From the NCBI GenBank assembly GCA_016285215.1, contig JAEEQI010000035.1, positions 1 through 16,871 on the forward strand: DNA of 16,871 nt. Direction: 5' to 3'. Origin of the DNA: Bacteroidales bacterium (GTDB lineage Bacteria; Bacteroidota; Bacteroidia; Bacteroidales; UBA932). How positions within the stretch are numbered: the stretch's first letter is position 1; each line of letters starts with the position of its first letter. The notes beneath the pieces were generated by a model. It did no database searches and was not told the origin of the DNA. It was given only the letters and a program-made list of their open reading frames with translations. Below are positions 1 to 9,054 of this stretch, one piece after another. Both the position numbers and the translations under genes were made by a program.

Positions 1-110
<110 letters not shown>

Positions 111-111
111 G

Positions 112-3100
112 ATGAAGCATTTGATCAAATTATTACTGTCCCTCACGGCTGGCCTGGTGCTGGTGCAATCGGCTTTTGCACAGGCCACGCTGCGCGGTAA
201 GGTGGTGGACGAGTCCGGCGCCCCGCTGGCCGGCGTGATGGTGCTGGTGAAAGGCACCACCAACGGCACCATGACCGCGGCCGACGGAACGTATTCGCTC
301 ACGGCCTCCCGCGGGAATGTCATCGAATTCTCCTGCCTGGGACTGTCCACGGAAGAACGCACCTTCGACGGCCGCACCCCCATCAACGTCACCCTCAGGG
401 AAGACACCCTTTTCCTGGAAGACGTGGTGGTGGTGGGTTACGGTACCGCCAAGAAGGAAACCCTTACGGCGGCCGTTTCGGCCATCAAGGGCGATGAACT
501 TCTCAAATCCCCCTCCACCAACGTTTCGCAGGTGCTGGCGGGTAAGCTTCCCGGTATTTCCTCCGTGCAGGAGTCCGGCGAACCGGGCCTGGACCAGGCC
601 TCTCTCCGTATCCGTGGTTCCGTTTACGGCGTCTCTTACGTGGTGGACGGCTTCCCGGTAGACAACATCAACGACATTGACCCCTCGGACATCGAGAGCG
701 TATCTGTGCTTAAAGATGGTGCTTCGGCCGCCGTCTATGGCCTCAAGGCCGCCGGCGGTGTGATTATCATCACCACCAAGAAAGGCAACAAGGGAGACGT
801 CCACATCACCTACAACGGCTCTGTGGGCGCTTCCATGAACGCCAACTTCCCCCAGTTTATGAACGGACCCCAGTTTGCCTACTACTACAACATGGCACAG
901 ATGATGGACCAGCTGGCCAGCGGAGTCATCTCCGACCGCAGCGAGTACGTCCCTTACTTCTCCAAAGAGAACGTGAACGCCATGACCAACGGAAACCCCA
1001 ATGACGGCTGGGACAACGTGGACTACATCAAGAAGGTCTTCGGAACCGGCATCACCCAGAAGCACAATGTAACCGTGCAGGGCGGCAACGACAAAATCCG
1101 CTACTTTGTGGGCGCCGGCTTCCTGGGCCAGAACGGTAACATCAAGGGGTACAACTACAACCGCTTCAACCTCCGCGCCAACGTGGAGTCCAAGATTGGC
1201 AAGTACCTCACCTTCACCGCCGGCCTCAGCGGCGTGGTGGGCAACCGCCACACGCCCCGCTTCGCTTCCGGCGGCTCTGATGGCGGCACCTACGAGGTAG
1301 GCTACTTCTCCATCGCCCGCCAGACCATCGGCATGCTCCCCTTCCTTCCCGAGAAGGTGGGAGACTACTACACCGGCGCCTATGCCAACAACCAGGGCTA
1401 TCCCTACAGCCCTCTGGCCGCCCTCTACGAGTCTGGCAACAAGACCACCAAGAGCCTCAGCGCATCGGCCAACGCCTCCCTCGCCTGGGACATTCCCTGG
1501 GTGAAGGGCCTGCAGCTGAAGGTAAGCGGCGCCTATGACAATTCCAACTCTTACAACAAGAACCTGGATACCCCCTACTACGTGATGGCCGCCTCCCGCG
1601 CCGCCGACGGTTCCTGGAACTGGGTGGGCCCGCTGGTGGATGTGAACGGTGCTTCCGACGGCATCAAGCTGGGTGAAGGTTCCTGGTACTCCGAGTCCCT
1701 CACCGGCCAGGTGAGCCTCTCCTACGCCAACACCTTCGGGAAACACGGCGTGGAAGCCCTGGTGCTCACCGAGCTCCGGGACTACAAGACCAACAACCTC
1801 AGCGCCTACGTGAAGAACCTCCCGTTTGCCCTGCTGCCCGAGCTGGACAACGGTACTCCTACCGCCAGCCCGGTGATGGGCTCCAGCAACGCTTCCCGCA
1901 GCGCCGGTTACGTGGGCCGTATCCGCTACAACTATGACGAGAAGTACCTGGCCGAATTCACCGGCCGCGTGGACGGCTCCTACAAGTTCGCCGGAATGAC
2001 CAAGACCCGCTGGGGATTCTTCCCTTCGGCCTCCCTGGGCTGGAGACTCTCCCAGGAAGACTTCCTGAAGGGCTCCACCATTCTGGACGACCTGAAACTG
2101 CGCGCCAGCGTGGGTCTGCTGGGAAGTGACAATGTGAGCGCCTTCATGTTCCTGAGCCAGTATGCCGAGGGCGGAAAGGTGGTCTACTCCGGTGGTGCCA
2201 CTCCTTCCTATTATACCTACGGCATCCCCAACCGTGATCTCACCTGGGAAAAGACCCTGTCTTACAACATCGGTACGGACTTCTCCCTGTGGGGAGGCCT
2301 GCTGGGAGGTGAAATCGACCTCTTCTACAACTACACCTACGACATCCTTACCGGCAACAGCGGTGGCAAGCCTTCCTCCATGGGCGGCTACTATCCCACC
2401 TATATCAACAAGAACGCCATCGACTCCAAGGGTATCGATATCCTCCTCACCCACAAGAACCGCTTCGACCTGGGCGGCAAGCCTTTCTTCTACGAAGTGG
2501 GCGCCACCCTCACCTACTCCAAGACCCGCTGGCTGGTGTATCAGGACCAGCCCAACGTGCCGGAGTGGCAGAAGCGCACCGGCACCACCTACGGTGCCCA
2601 CTGGGGCTGGCTGGCCGAAGGCCTGTACCGCTCCGAGGAAGAGATTGACAACAGCGCCTGGTACGGCACCCGTCCGAACGTGGGTGACATCAAATACACC
2701 GACCTCAACGGTGACGGCAAGATTGACTGGGACGACCGCGGTATCTTCGGCAAGAGCAACCGTCCGGAGCTCACCTTCGGCCTCAACTTCAACGCCGGCT
2801 GGAACGGCTTCGACCTAAACCTCCAGTTCACCGGCGGCGCCCTGTTCCAGGTATCCATGACCGGCACCTACTACAACGGTTACGATGACAACACCATCTG
2901 GACCCAGACCTTCAAGGAGGGCAGTAACTCCCCTCTCTTCCTGGTGGAAGGAGCCTACAGCCTGGATAATCCTGGCGGCGAATGGCCCCGCCTCACCCTG
3001 GCCACCACCGGCCACGGCGGAGACAACGGCCTGGCTTCCAGCTTCTGGTGGAGAGACGGTAAATACATCCGTCTGAAAACCGCTCAGCTGGGTTATACCC

Positions 3101-3279
3101 TTCCCAAGACCTTCACCCGCCGCTTCGGCGTAGAGGGACTGCGTCTTTTCGTGGAAGGCAACAACCTGTTCACCCTCTCCGGCCTGCCGAAGGGCGTAGA
3201 CCCGGAATCCCCGGGTGTGAACAACGGCTACTACCCGCAGCAGCGCAACCTGATGGGCGGCATTACCTTAACCTTCTAA
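112..3279 (+). CDS. susC: SusC/RagA-family TonB-dependent outer-membrane transporter
   Basis: Outer-membrane active importer for oligosaccharides, powered by TonB and forming a complex with the SusD protein encoded next. The 1055-residue protein has a signal peptide (residues 1 to about 24, cleavage near AFAQA), then a carboxypeptidase-regulatory-like beta-sandwich (about 26-106, starting LRGKVVDESGAPLAGV). A DVVVVGYG segment at 104-111 follows, then the plug (about 112-230, with SLRIRGS, VVDGFPVDNIND and AAVYGLKAAGGVIIITTKKG), then a 22-strand-type barrel ending in ITLTF with a terminal aromatic residue. A calcium-loop-like DLNGDGKIDWDD lies at about 864-875, as is common in this family. The start is ATG 112, one base after the preceding stop. 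An upstream in-frame TTG at 94 would add six residues before the signal peptide and is rejected. Substrate cannot be read from the sequence. Family assignment is near certain. Confidence 0.97.
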   Translation: MKHLIKLLLSLTAGLVLVQSAFAQATLRGKVVDESGAPLAGVMVLVKGTTNGTMTAADGTYSLTASRGNVIEFSCLGLSTEERTFDGRTPINVTLREDTLFLEDVVVVGYGTAKKETLTAAVSAIKGDELLKSPSTNVSQVLAGKLPGISSVQESGEPGLDQASLRIRGSVYGVSYVVDGFPVDNINDIDPSDIESVSVLKDGASAAVYGLKAAGGVIIITTKKGNKGDVHITYNGSVGASMNANFPQFMNGPQFAYYYNMAQMMDQLASGVISDRSEYVPYFSKENVNAMTNGNPNDGWDNVDYIKKVFGTGITQKHNVTVQGGNDKIRYFVGAGFLGQNGNIKGYNYNRFNLRANVESKIGKYLTFTAGLSGVVGNRHTPRFASGGSDGGTYEVGYFSIARQTIGMLPFLPEKVGDYYTGAYANNQGYPYSPLAALYESGNKTTKSLSASANASLAWDIPWVKGLQLKVSGAYDNSNSYNKNLDTPYYVMAASRAADGSWNWVGPLVDVNGASDGIKLGEGSWYSESLTGQVSLSYANTFGKHGVEALVLTELRDYKTNNLSAYVKNLPFALLPELDNGTPTASPVMGSSNASRSAGYVGRIRYNYDEKYLAEFTGRVDGSYKFAGMTKTRWGFFPSASLGWRLSQEDFLKGSTILDDLKLRASVGLLGSDNVSAFMFLSQYAEGGKVVYSGGATPSYYTYGIPNRDLTWEKTLSYNIGTDFSLWGGLLGGEIDLFYNYTYDILTGNSGGKPSSMGGYYPTYINKNAIDSKGIDILLTHKNRFDLGGKPFFYEVGATLTYSKTRWLVYQDQPNVPEWQKRTGTTYGAHWGWLAEGLYRSEEEIDNSAWYGTRPNVGDIKYTDLNGDGKIDWDDRGIFGKSNRPELTFGLNFNAGWNGFDLNLQFTGGALFQVSMTGTYYNGYDDNTIWTQTFKEGSNSPLFLVEGAYSLDNPGGEWPRLTLATTGHGGDNGLASSFWWRDGKYIRLKTAQLGYTLPKTFTRRFGVEGLRLFVEGNNLFTLSGLPKGVDPESPGVNNGYYPQQRNLMGGITLTF

Positions 3280-3291
3280 ACAGACAGCATC

Positions 3292-4947
3292 ATGAAAAAG
3301 ATTTTGATTCTTGCCTCTGCAGTCGCGATGCTTTCTGCTACCGCCTGCAACAAGCTTTTGGACCTCACCCCCAGGGACAGCATCTCTGACAAGGTGATGT
3401 GGGCCGATGTCAAATCGGCCGAATATGCCGTCAATTCCATCTACTCCTATGTGTACGACATCTACGCCAGCTACCCCTGCTGGGCGGGAATGACGGAATC
3501 CCTCACGGACCAGATGAAATACGGTTCCACCCTCTACAGCAGCATGTGCTTCATCCCCAGTGAAATCGCCTATGGCGGATCCACGCTCACAGCCAACTAT
3601 GTGGACGTCTACCTGGGCGTCTGGGGCAGCCTGTACGGCAGCATCCGCCGCACCAACGAAGCCATCTACAACCTCCACACCCTGGGAGGAGAGCTCCCGG
3701 AGGCCGACAAGGCCCGTCTGGAGGGCGAACTTCGCCTGATGCGCGGCTGGCTGTACTTTGAGCTGGTCAAGCGCTACAAGGAAGTGATCATCTACGACGA
3801 AGACCTGACCGCCATCGCCAAGGACAAAGCCGTGAGCTCCGAAGCGGAAGGCTGGAAGATGATCAAGGAAGACCTTGCCTTTGCCGAGTCCAACCTTCCG
3901 GTCAAGGCCGAAGCCCGCGGCCGCCTGGACAAAGGCGCCGCCTACGCCCTGGCCTCCCGTGCCCTGCTGTATGCCAAGGACTACGAAGGCGTCATTGCGG
4001 CCGCCAATAAGGTGAAAGAACTGGGCTACGGACTGGAAGACGACTACGCCGGTGTCTTCAACGGCGGCGGAAAGGAAAGCATCCTCCAGTACAACTTCTC
4101 CTATGCCGACAACGTGATGCACTCCTTCGACTTCTACTACAGCCCGGGCGGAGACTTCGTCCAGGTGGGCCTGCAGGGCGGTGCTTACGGAACGCCTACC
4201 CAGGAGATGGTAGAGAGCTACGAACTGGCTACCGGCGGCTTCCCGGACTGGAGCCCCTGGCACGGCACCACCACGGAAAATCCTCCGTACGAGCTGCTGG
4301 AACCCCGTTTCCAGGCCACCATCCTCTACAACGGCGCCTCCTGGAAGGGCCGCACCATCGAGCCCTACGTAGGCGGTGAGGACGGCTGGGCCGAGTGGAG
4401 AAAAGAATCCCAGCCCCAGGGCCGTACCACCACCGGTTACTACCTGAAAAAGGGTGTGGACCAGAAGCACTCCTTTGCCGAGCGTGACGCTTCCCACGGT
4501 CTTCAGCCCGCCATCGTCCTCCGTTACGGAGAGGTGCTCCTGAACAAGGCCGAGGCCTGCTTCCGCAACAACGACCCCACCGGTGCCAACGATGCCGTCC
4601 GCGCCATCCGCGCCCGCGTGGGCCTGCCCTACACAGACCTCGCCGGTGACGAGCTGTGGGCCGCCATCCGCCAGGAACGCCGCGTGGAACTGGCGTACGA
4701 GGGTCTCTGGTACTGGGATCTCCGCCGCTGGGGAGATGCCTCCAAGGCCTATCCCGTGGGTCTCAACGGGTACCAGGTCCATGGTCTCAAGATTGCCCCT
4801 GCTGCCGTAAGCGGACAATTCGAATATACCTATGTGTCGGTGGACGACAAGGACCGCAACTTCCCCCAGAAGATGTATCGTTTCCCCATGCCGGCAGATG
4901 AACTCAACAGTAACGCCCTTGTAGAACAATATGCCGAATGGAAATAG
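3292..4947 (+). CDS. susD: SusD/RagB-family glycan-binding lipoprotein
   Basis: Surface lipoprotein that caps the SusC barrel and binds the glycan before transport. It has 551 residues, with a lipoprotein signal peptide ending at SATAC (Cys19) followed by NKLLDLTPRDSIS, the usual start of mature SusD proteins. The middle carries helical TPR-like segments (for example RRTNEAIYNLHTL and the LRLMRGWLYFELVKRYKEV region). The C-terminal RagB/SusD signature is clear: VRAIRARVGLPY followed by ERRVELAYEGLWYWDLRRW at 462-480. The last residues (EWK) are also typical. It begins 12 bases after susC, so the two form the canonical transport pair. Length is normal for the family. The substrate is unknown; the low similarity typical of SusD proteins prevents a guess from sequence alone. 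Confidence 0.96.
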   Translation: MKKILILASAVAMLSATACNKLLDLTPRDSISDKVMWADVKSAEYAVNSIYSYVYDIYASYPCWAGMTESLTDQMKYGSTLYSSMCFIPSEIAYGGSTLTANYVDVYLGVWGSLYGSIRRTNEAIYNLHTLGGELPEADKARLEGELRLMRGWLYFELVKRYKEVIIYDEDLTAIAKDKAVSSEAEGWKMIKEDLAFAESNLPVKAEARGRLDKGAAYALASRALLYAKDYEGVIAAANKVKELGYGLEDDYAGVFNGGGKESILQYNFSYADNVMHSFDFYYSPGGDFVQVGLQGGAYGTPTQEMVESYELATGGFPDWSPWHGTTTENPPYELLEPRFQATILYNGASWKGRTIEPYVGGEDGWAEWRKESQPQGRTTTGYYLKKGVDQKHSFAERDASHGLQPAIVLRYGEVLLNKAEACFRNNDPTGANDAVRAIRARVGLPYTDLAGDELWAAIRQERRVELAYEGLWYWDLRRWGDASKAYPVGLNGYQVHGLKIAPAAVSGQFEYTYVSVDDKDRNFPQKMYRFPMPADELNSNALVEQYAEWK

Positions 4948-4951
4948 CCCT

Positions 4952-6637
4952 ATGAAAAGACTTCTTATCATATTGTCTCTGGCCCTGGTGGCAGCTGCCT
5001 GCCACCAGCCCGAATACGTGAAGCCCACCGCCGAGAGGCAGGGCATCACATCCCTGACGGCCTATTTCACCTTCGGTCCCTTCGTGGACCAGGAGATGGC
5101 CAAACTCAACATTGACAACCCGGAACAGACCCGTTTCGTGATTCCGGTTCCCTACTATTATCCCGAAAGCTCCTTCGACGAGACGGAGATTTACATGATC
5201 AAGGCCCGTATCACGGCCGAGCTGCAGCCCAACTGCAAGATCGAGCCCGGTCTGAATGTCCTGGACCTGACGGAAGAGAACGAGTTCACCTACACGGACG
5301 CCTCCGGAAACAGCCGCAAGATTGTCATCACCGGTACCCGGGTGCACTCCGCCAAGGCCCAGCTCCTCACCTTCGACCTCGTGGAACCCGCCATCAGCGG
5401 TATCGTGGACGAGGCGCAGCACAAGGTCTCCCTCGTGAGCGCCGATGACCTGTCGGCCGCCGTGGCCAAGGTCTCCATCTCTGCCCACGCCTCCATTTCC
5501 CCGGATCCTTCCGAGCCCCACGACTACAACAACGGCATCACCTTCACGGTGATGGCCGCCAACGGCGTGGACAAGACGGAATACACCGTGGTGAAGGAAG
5601 TGCCCGAGAAGATCGATTACGGCTTCAACGGTTCCAGCGTAAAGCAGCTGTTCAACTTTGATCCGGTTTCCAACCTCGGACTGCCGCCCTACAACAGCGT
5701 CGCCTACATCTCCATGGCCGTTACCGGCAACTTCCTGGTGGTTTCCACCGGAGACGGAGCGCCCATCTATCTGAACAAGCTCACCGGTGTGAAGGCCGGC
5801 AACCTCAATACCGGAGCCGCCACCGTGGCCGGCATCACCTCTGACGAGGCCGGCAACCTCCTGCTGTGCAACCACGCCCAGGGCGGTGAAACCTTCACCA
5901 TCTGGACCACCGCCTACGTAAACGAGCCTCCTGTGGAATTCTATTCCTTTACCAACACCTCCGACCTTCCTATGGGTTACAAGGTGAAAGTGATAGGCGA
6001 CATCACCGGGAATGCCCAGATCATCGCCACCCTGGAAGGCATTGACGGAATTACCTCCTCCAGCAAGTTCTGGTCCATCAAGGTAGAAGAGGGCAATGTG
6101 GTATCGACCGAACTGATTGACGCCAGCGCCTCCGGCCTGGTCTGGGGTAGCGCTCCGGTTAACGTGACCAGTATGTGCGCCGCTTCCGTGAATCCGGCCG
6201 ACGGCTGGTTCGGCGCCTGCTACGATCCCAACGTCCTCACCTGGGTGAAGGCCAACGGGACGGCCGGTTCCACCGCCTCTACCGGTGACGGCAACAGTTG
6301 GGGCTGGAACTACAACTGCTTCGATTCCAAGCAGTTCAATAACGCTACCTATCTCTCCGGCTTCATCGTGAGCCACTTCCCGGCCTGGGGCATCGGCCCG
6401 CGCCTGTATGTGTACGACATCACCAACCCGGCTGCCGTGAGCGGAGACTTCGAGTCTACCGGAGCCCTGGTCATGTCCAATACCAACATTGCCTGGTACC
6501 AGACGGGAGACTACTCCGTAGCGGCCGGTGACGTGCTCATCGCCCCTTCGGCCGACGGCTTCATGCTGTACATCTACTATTACGACCATAACTCCCAGGT
6601 TATCGGTGGCTATAGCGCAGATTGTATTAAACGATGA
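4952..6637 (+). CDS. DUF5018-like lipoprotein, candidate surface glycan-binding protein
   Basis: A 561-residue lipoprotein with signal peptide and lipobox at VAAAC (Cys17). I chose ATG 4952 because an upstream in-frame ATG (4931) lies inside susD and would put seven residues before the signal peptide. After the Cys come about 200 residues that look like two or three Ig-like beta-sandwiches (about 30-218, beginning GITSLTAYFTFGP). A beta-rich region of about 340 residues follows (about 225-561), with repeated sheet segments such as VTGNFLVVSTGDGAPIYLN and GITSDEAGNLLLCNHA, which I read as a propeller-like domain. There is no recognisable catalytic signature. Its place right after susD, four bases from its stop, is the usual place for a surface glycan-binding protein. 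The DUF5018 label is from memory of that family's layout and is less certain than the role. The C-terminal half resembles that of the BACON protein at 9055-10950. Confidence 0.72.
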   Translation: MKRLLIILSLALVAAACHQPEYVKPTAERQGITSLTAYFTFGPFVDQEMAKLNIDNPEQTRFVIPVPYYYPESSFDETEIYMIKARITAELQPNCKIEPGLNVLDLTEENEFTYTDASGNSRKIVITGTRVHSAKAQLLTFDLVEPAISGIVDEAQHKVSLVSADDLSAAVAKVSISAHASISPDPSEPHDYNNGITFTVMAANGVDKTEYTVVKEVPEKIDYGFNGSSVKQLFNFDPVSNLGLPPYNSVAYISMAVTGNFLVVSTGDGAPIYLNKLTGVKAGNLNTGAATVAGITSDEAGNLLLCNHAQGGETFTIWTTAYVNEPPVEFYSFTNTSDLPMGYKVKVIGDITGNAQIIATLEGIDGITSSSKFWSIKVEEGNVVSTELIDASASGLVWGSAPVNVTSMCAASVNPADGWFGACYDPNVLTWVKANGTAGSTASTGDGNSWGWNYNCFDSKQFNNATYLSGFIVSHFPAWGIGPRLYVYDITNPAAVSGDFESTGALVMSNTNIAWYQTGDYSVAAGDVLIAPSADGFMLYIYYYDHNSQVIGGYSADCIKR

Positions 6638-7677
6638 AAAACTTCTTCCACTTCCTGGTGTCCACCCTGCTGGTCCTGTCCTGCACTCCCGACAGTGCAG
6701 GCGGGACACCGGAGTGGCCCTGGACAGAACCGGACACTCCTCCCGCGGCGGCAGAACCCAATCCTGCCGTCGTGGAGAAGGGGTGGACCAATGTTTCGGC
6801 CTCTTACACCCTGCCGGAAGGGCTGCAGGTATACAAAAGCCCGTCCTCCCTGCAGGGCGTAAAAGCCGTTGCCTACCTGGCCGTAGCCGATCCCTCCAAA
6901 ATAGCCTGGGATGTCTGGAGCATTGACGATCCCGAAACGAAGGGAACGGACGATGCCCTCAAGACGCCTTCGGAGGTGTTTACTGCTACATCGGCCCCGC
7001 TCATTGTGAACGGAGGATACTTCTTTGTGGAAGGGGGCAAGCAGTATAACGCTTCCGTAGCCTACAGCGGCGGAAAGCGCTATGGCGTGAACCTCAATTA
7101 CGCCTCCCAGGACTGGAAGACCTATTACTACCCCACGCGGGGCGTCTTCTACCAGGCCGAAGGAAAGACCCTCTGCGGCTGGACCTATTACACCACCTCG
7201 GGACAGCACTACCTCTACGGTAAGCCCGCTCCGAACAGCTGGGACAAGGCTCCGCAGCCGGCTCCCGACGCCAATTACCCGGAAAAGGCCGCTGTTTTTG
7301 CTCCCTCGACCGCCATTGGGGCGGGTCCTGTCCTCCTGCACAACGCGGAAGTGACGGACAGCTGGGAGGCCGAGCTCTTCTACGGAGACGGGGCCGATGA
7401 CAAGATGCCCAAGGACCGCCATCCCAGGACCGCCATCGGCAGCAGTGCCTCCCGCCTGTTCCTGTTTGTCTGCGAAGGACGTCAGATGACGGAGGGCGTG
7501 CCCGGTCTTACCACCGCCGAAGTGGCCCGAGTCCTGAAAGAGGTGGGTTGTACGGAAGCCCTGAACCTGGACGGCGGCGGATCCTCCAGTATGCTGGTAA
7601 ACGGAAAGTCCACCATCCGGGAATCGGACGGGAAGCAGCGGGCTGTAGGAAGTGCCATTATCCTCAAGAAAAAATGA
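6634..7677 (+). CDS. NAGPA-type phosphodiester glycosidase lipoprotein
   Basis: A 347-residue lipoprotein (lipobox VLSC, Cys17) with a Pro/Trp/acid-rich linker (about 18-48) and then a NAGPA domain. The family is named after mammalian N-acetylglucosamine-1-phosphodiester alpha-N-acetylglucosaminidase, the lysosomal uncovering enzyme; bacterial members are commonly annotated as phosphodiester glycosidases. The family's hallmark blocks are all present and ordered: APLIVNGGYFF at 121-131, HPRTAIG at 263-269, ALNLDGGGSSSMLVNG at 309-324 and RAVGSAIIL at 336-344. No conserved block is missing, so the enzyme looks intact. Its ATG overlaps the preceding stop by four bases (ATGA), implying translational coupling. 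The likely reaction is removal of a sugar, probably an N-acetylhexosamine, from a sugar-1-phosphodiester. The exact substrate is an inference, since few bacterial members are characterised. Confidence 0.9.
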   Translation: MKNFFHFLVSTLLVLSCTPDSAGGTPEWPWTEPDTPPAAAEPNPAVVEKGWTNVSASYTLPEGLQVYKSPSSLQGVKAVAYLAVADPSKIAWDVWSIDDPETKGTDDALKTPSEVFTATSAPLIVNGGYFFVEGGKQYNASVAYSGGKRYGVNLNYASQDWKTYYYPTRGVFYQAEGKTLCGWTYYTTSGQHYLYGKPAPNSWDKAPQPAPDANYPEKAAVFAPSTAIGAGPVLLHNAEVTDSWEAELFYGDGADDKMPKDRHPRTAIGSSASRLFLFVCEGRQMTEGVPGLTTAEVARVLKEVGCTEALNLDGGGSSSMLVNGKSTIRESDGKQRAVGSAIILKKK

Positions 7678-9053
7678 GAAAACTGACAACCATACTGCTG
7701 CTGGCCCTTGCGGCCCTTTCCTGCCAGGCGGAGAAACAGAATCCGTGGAACGAGGACTGGGACAAGCCCGATCAGCCGGACAAGCCCCAGCCCGTGGCTA
7801 CGGCCAAACCCCGCTATGTGTGGATAGATGCCGCCGCCAACTTCGACGACTACGGAAACAGCCGGGACCGCATCCGCGAAGACTGCAAGAGGATTGCCCA
7901 GACCGGGTTCACAGACATCATCGTGGATGTGCGCCCCACCACCGGAGACGTCCTTTTCAAGTCTTCCGTGGCGCCGGCCCTGAAGCGGATAGACCGCTGG
8001 AAAGGTTCTTCCTACGGATGGGCGGAAAGGACGGCCGATTTTGACTACCTCCAGGCCTTCATCGAGGAAGGACATGCCGCCGGGCTCCAGGTGCATGCCG
8101 CCATGAACACGCTGGTGGGCGGGTACCTTTGCCCCTACGGCCTGGGAAAGGAAGGAATGGTTTATTCCGACGAAGCCAAGAGGGAATGGTGCACGGTACA
8201 GAACCGTCCGGAAGGGCTTGTGAACTGCCTGGACCTGGATGAGTATGGTGCGCGTTTCCTGAATCCCGCAAACAAAGATGTCCAGGCATTTGTGCTCACC
8301 CTGGTGGCCGAACTGGCTGCCTACAAGGAGCTGGACGGAATAGTCCTGGACCGCTGCCGGTACGACGACAGCGGCCTCATGAGCGATTTCTCGCCGGCCA
8401 GCAAGAAGGCCTTCGAGCAGTTTGCCGGGCAGAGCGTAAGCCCCTGGCCTTCGGCCATCTTTGCTCCGGGAACGGAAGACTTGGGATCGGCTGTGCCTGC
8501 TATCCAGCGGGAGTGGCTCACGTTCCGGGCCAAAACCATTCACGACCTGGTGGAAAAGGCGGCTGCCAAAGCCCATGAAGTGAATCCGGATATTCTGTTT
8601 GGGGTTTACGTAGGTGCCTGGTATTCCAGCTACTACACCAGCGGTGTCAACTGGGCCAGCCCTTCCTACAACTGCAAGACGGAATACCTGTGGGCCTCGG
8701 CCGACTACCAGGCCGCCGGATTTGCGGACCACCTGGACTACATCTTCCTGGGCGCTTATGCCGCTGCCGACCACATTCACGGCACCACGGAATGGACTAT
8801 GGAAGGTTTCTGCCGCCTGGGGGCCAAACGGCTGGCTTCGGCCGTCCCCTTTGCCGCAGGCCCGGATATCGGCAACAGTGCCGGATTCCCGGAAGGCGGC
8901 AAGGGCAACCTGATGCCGGACATTGTTGCAACCTGTATCGGGAATGCCGACGGGCTCTTCATCTTTGACCTTTGTCACATAAAAAAGTACGACTACTGGT
9001 CTTCCCTTAAAACGGGGATTGACGCATATTTGAAAACTGTAAATAACCAATAA
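7674..9053 (+). CDS. GHL10-type (family-10-like) glycoside hydrolase lipoprotein, copy 1
   Basis: A 459-residue lipoprotein (lipobox LAALSC, Cys17), then an acid/Pro/Trp-rich linker (about 18-45) and a TIM-barrel-like domain from PRYVWIDAAANF (about 46) to the end. The pattern fits the glycosyl hydrolase-like 10 (DUF187, PF02638) group: TGFTDIIVDVRPTTGDVLF at 77-95, DFDYLQAFIEEGHAAGLQVHA at 122-142, RFLNPANKDVQAFV at 194-207, and the strand-end DGIVLDRCRYDD at 221-232, which carries candidate acidic catalytic residues. The ATG at 7674 overlaps the NAGPA stop by four bases; earlier in-frame starts lie inside that gene and lack a signal peptide. Specificity in this group is poorly defined, so I predict glycoside hydrolase activity without naming a linkage. 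A paralogue begins at 15992, about half identical by eye over the shared part. Confidence 0.86.
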   Translation: MRKLTTILLLALAALSCQAEKQNPWNEDWDKPDQPDKPQPVATAKPRYVWIDAAANFDDYGNSRDRIREDCKRIAQTGFTDIIVDVRPTTGDVLFKSSVAPALKRIDRWKGSSYGWAERTADFDYLQAFIEEGHAAGLQVHAAMNTLVGGYLCPYGLGKEGMVYSDEAKREWCTVQNRPEGLVNCLDLDEYGARFLNPANKDVQAFVLTLVAELAAYKELDGIVLDRCRYDDSGLMSDFSPASKKAFEQFAGQSVSPWPSAIFAPGTEDLGSAVPAIQREWLTFRAKTIHDLVEKAAAKAHEVNPDILFGVYVGAWYSSYYTSGVNWASPSYNCKTEYLWASADYQAAGFADHLDYIFLGAYAAADHIHGTTEWTMEGFCRLGAKRLASAVPFAAGPDIGNSAGFPEGGKGNLMPDIVATCIGNADGLFIFDLCHIKKYDYWSSLKTGIDAYLKTVNNQ

Positions 9054-9054
9054 C

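Noticed and set aside
133..2601. An 822-codon open frame on the - strand opposite susC
   Set aside because: Its product is dominated by Gly, Val, His and Ala without any recognisable domain. It mirrors the GC-rich third positions of susC, which is unmistakable on the + strand.
3268..6709. Long - strand open frames (3268-5049 and 4904-6709)
   Set aside because: They lie wholly or almost wholly antisense to susD and the next lipoprotein, have the same low-complexity Gly/Val/His-rich translation, and show no family signature. They are by-products of the codon bias.
7548..7673. Earlier in-frame start for the first GHL10 gene
   Set aside because: The 42 extra residues lie inside the NAGPA gene, are basic and unstructured, and would bury the lipoprotein signal peptide that starts at 7674.
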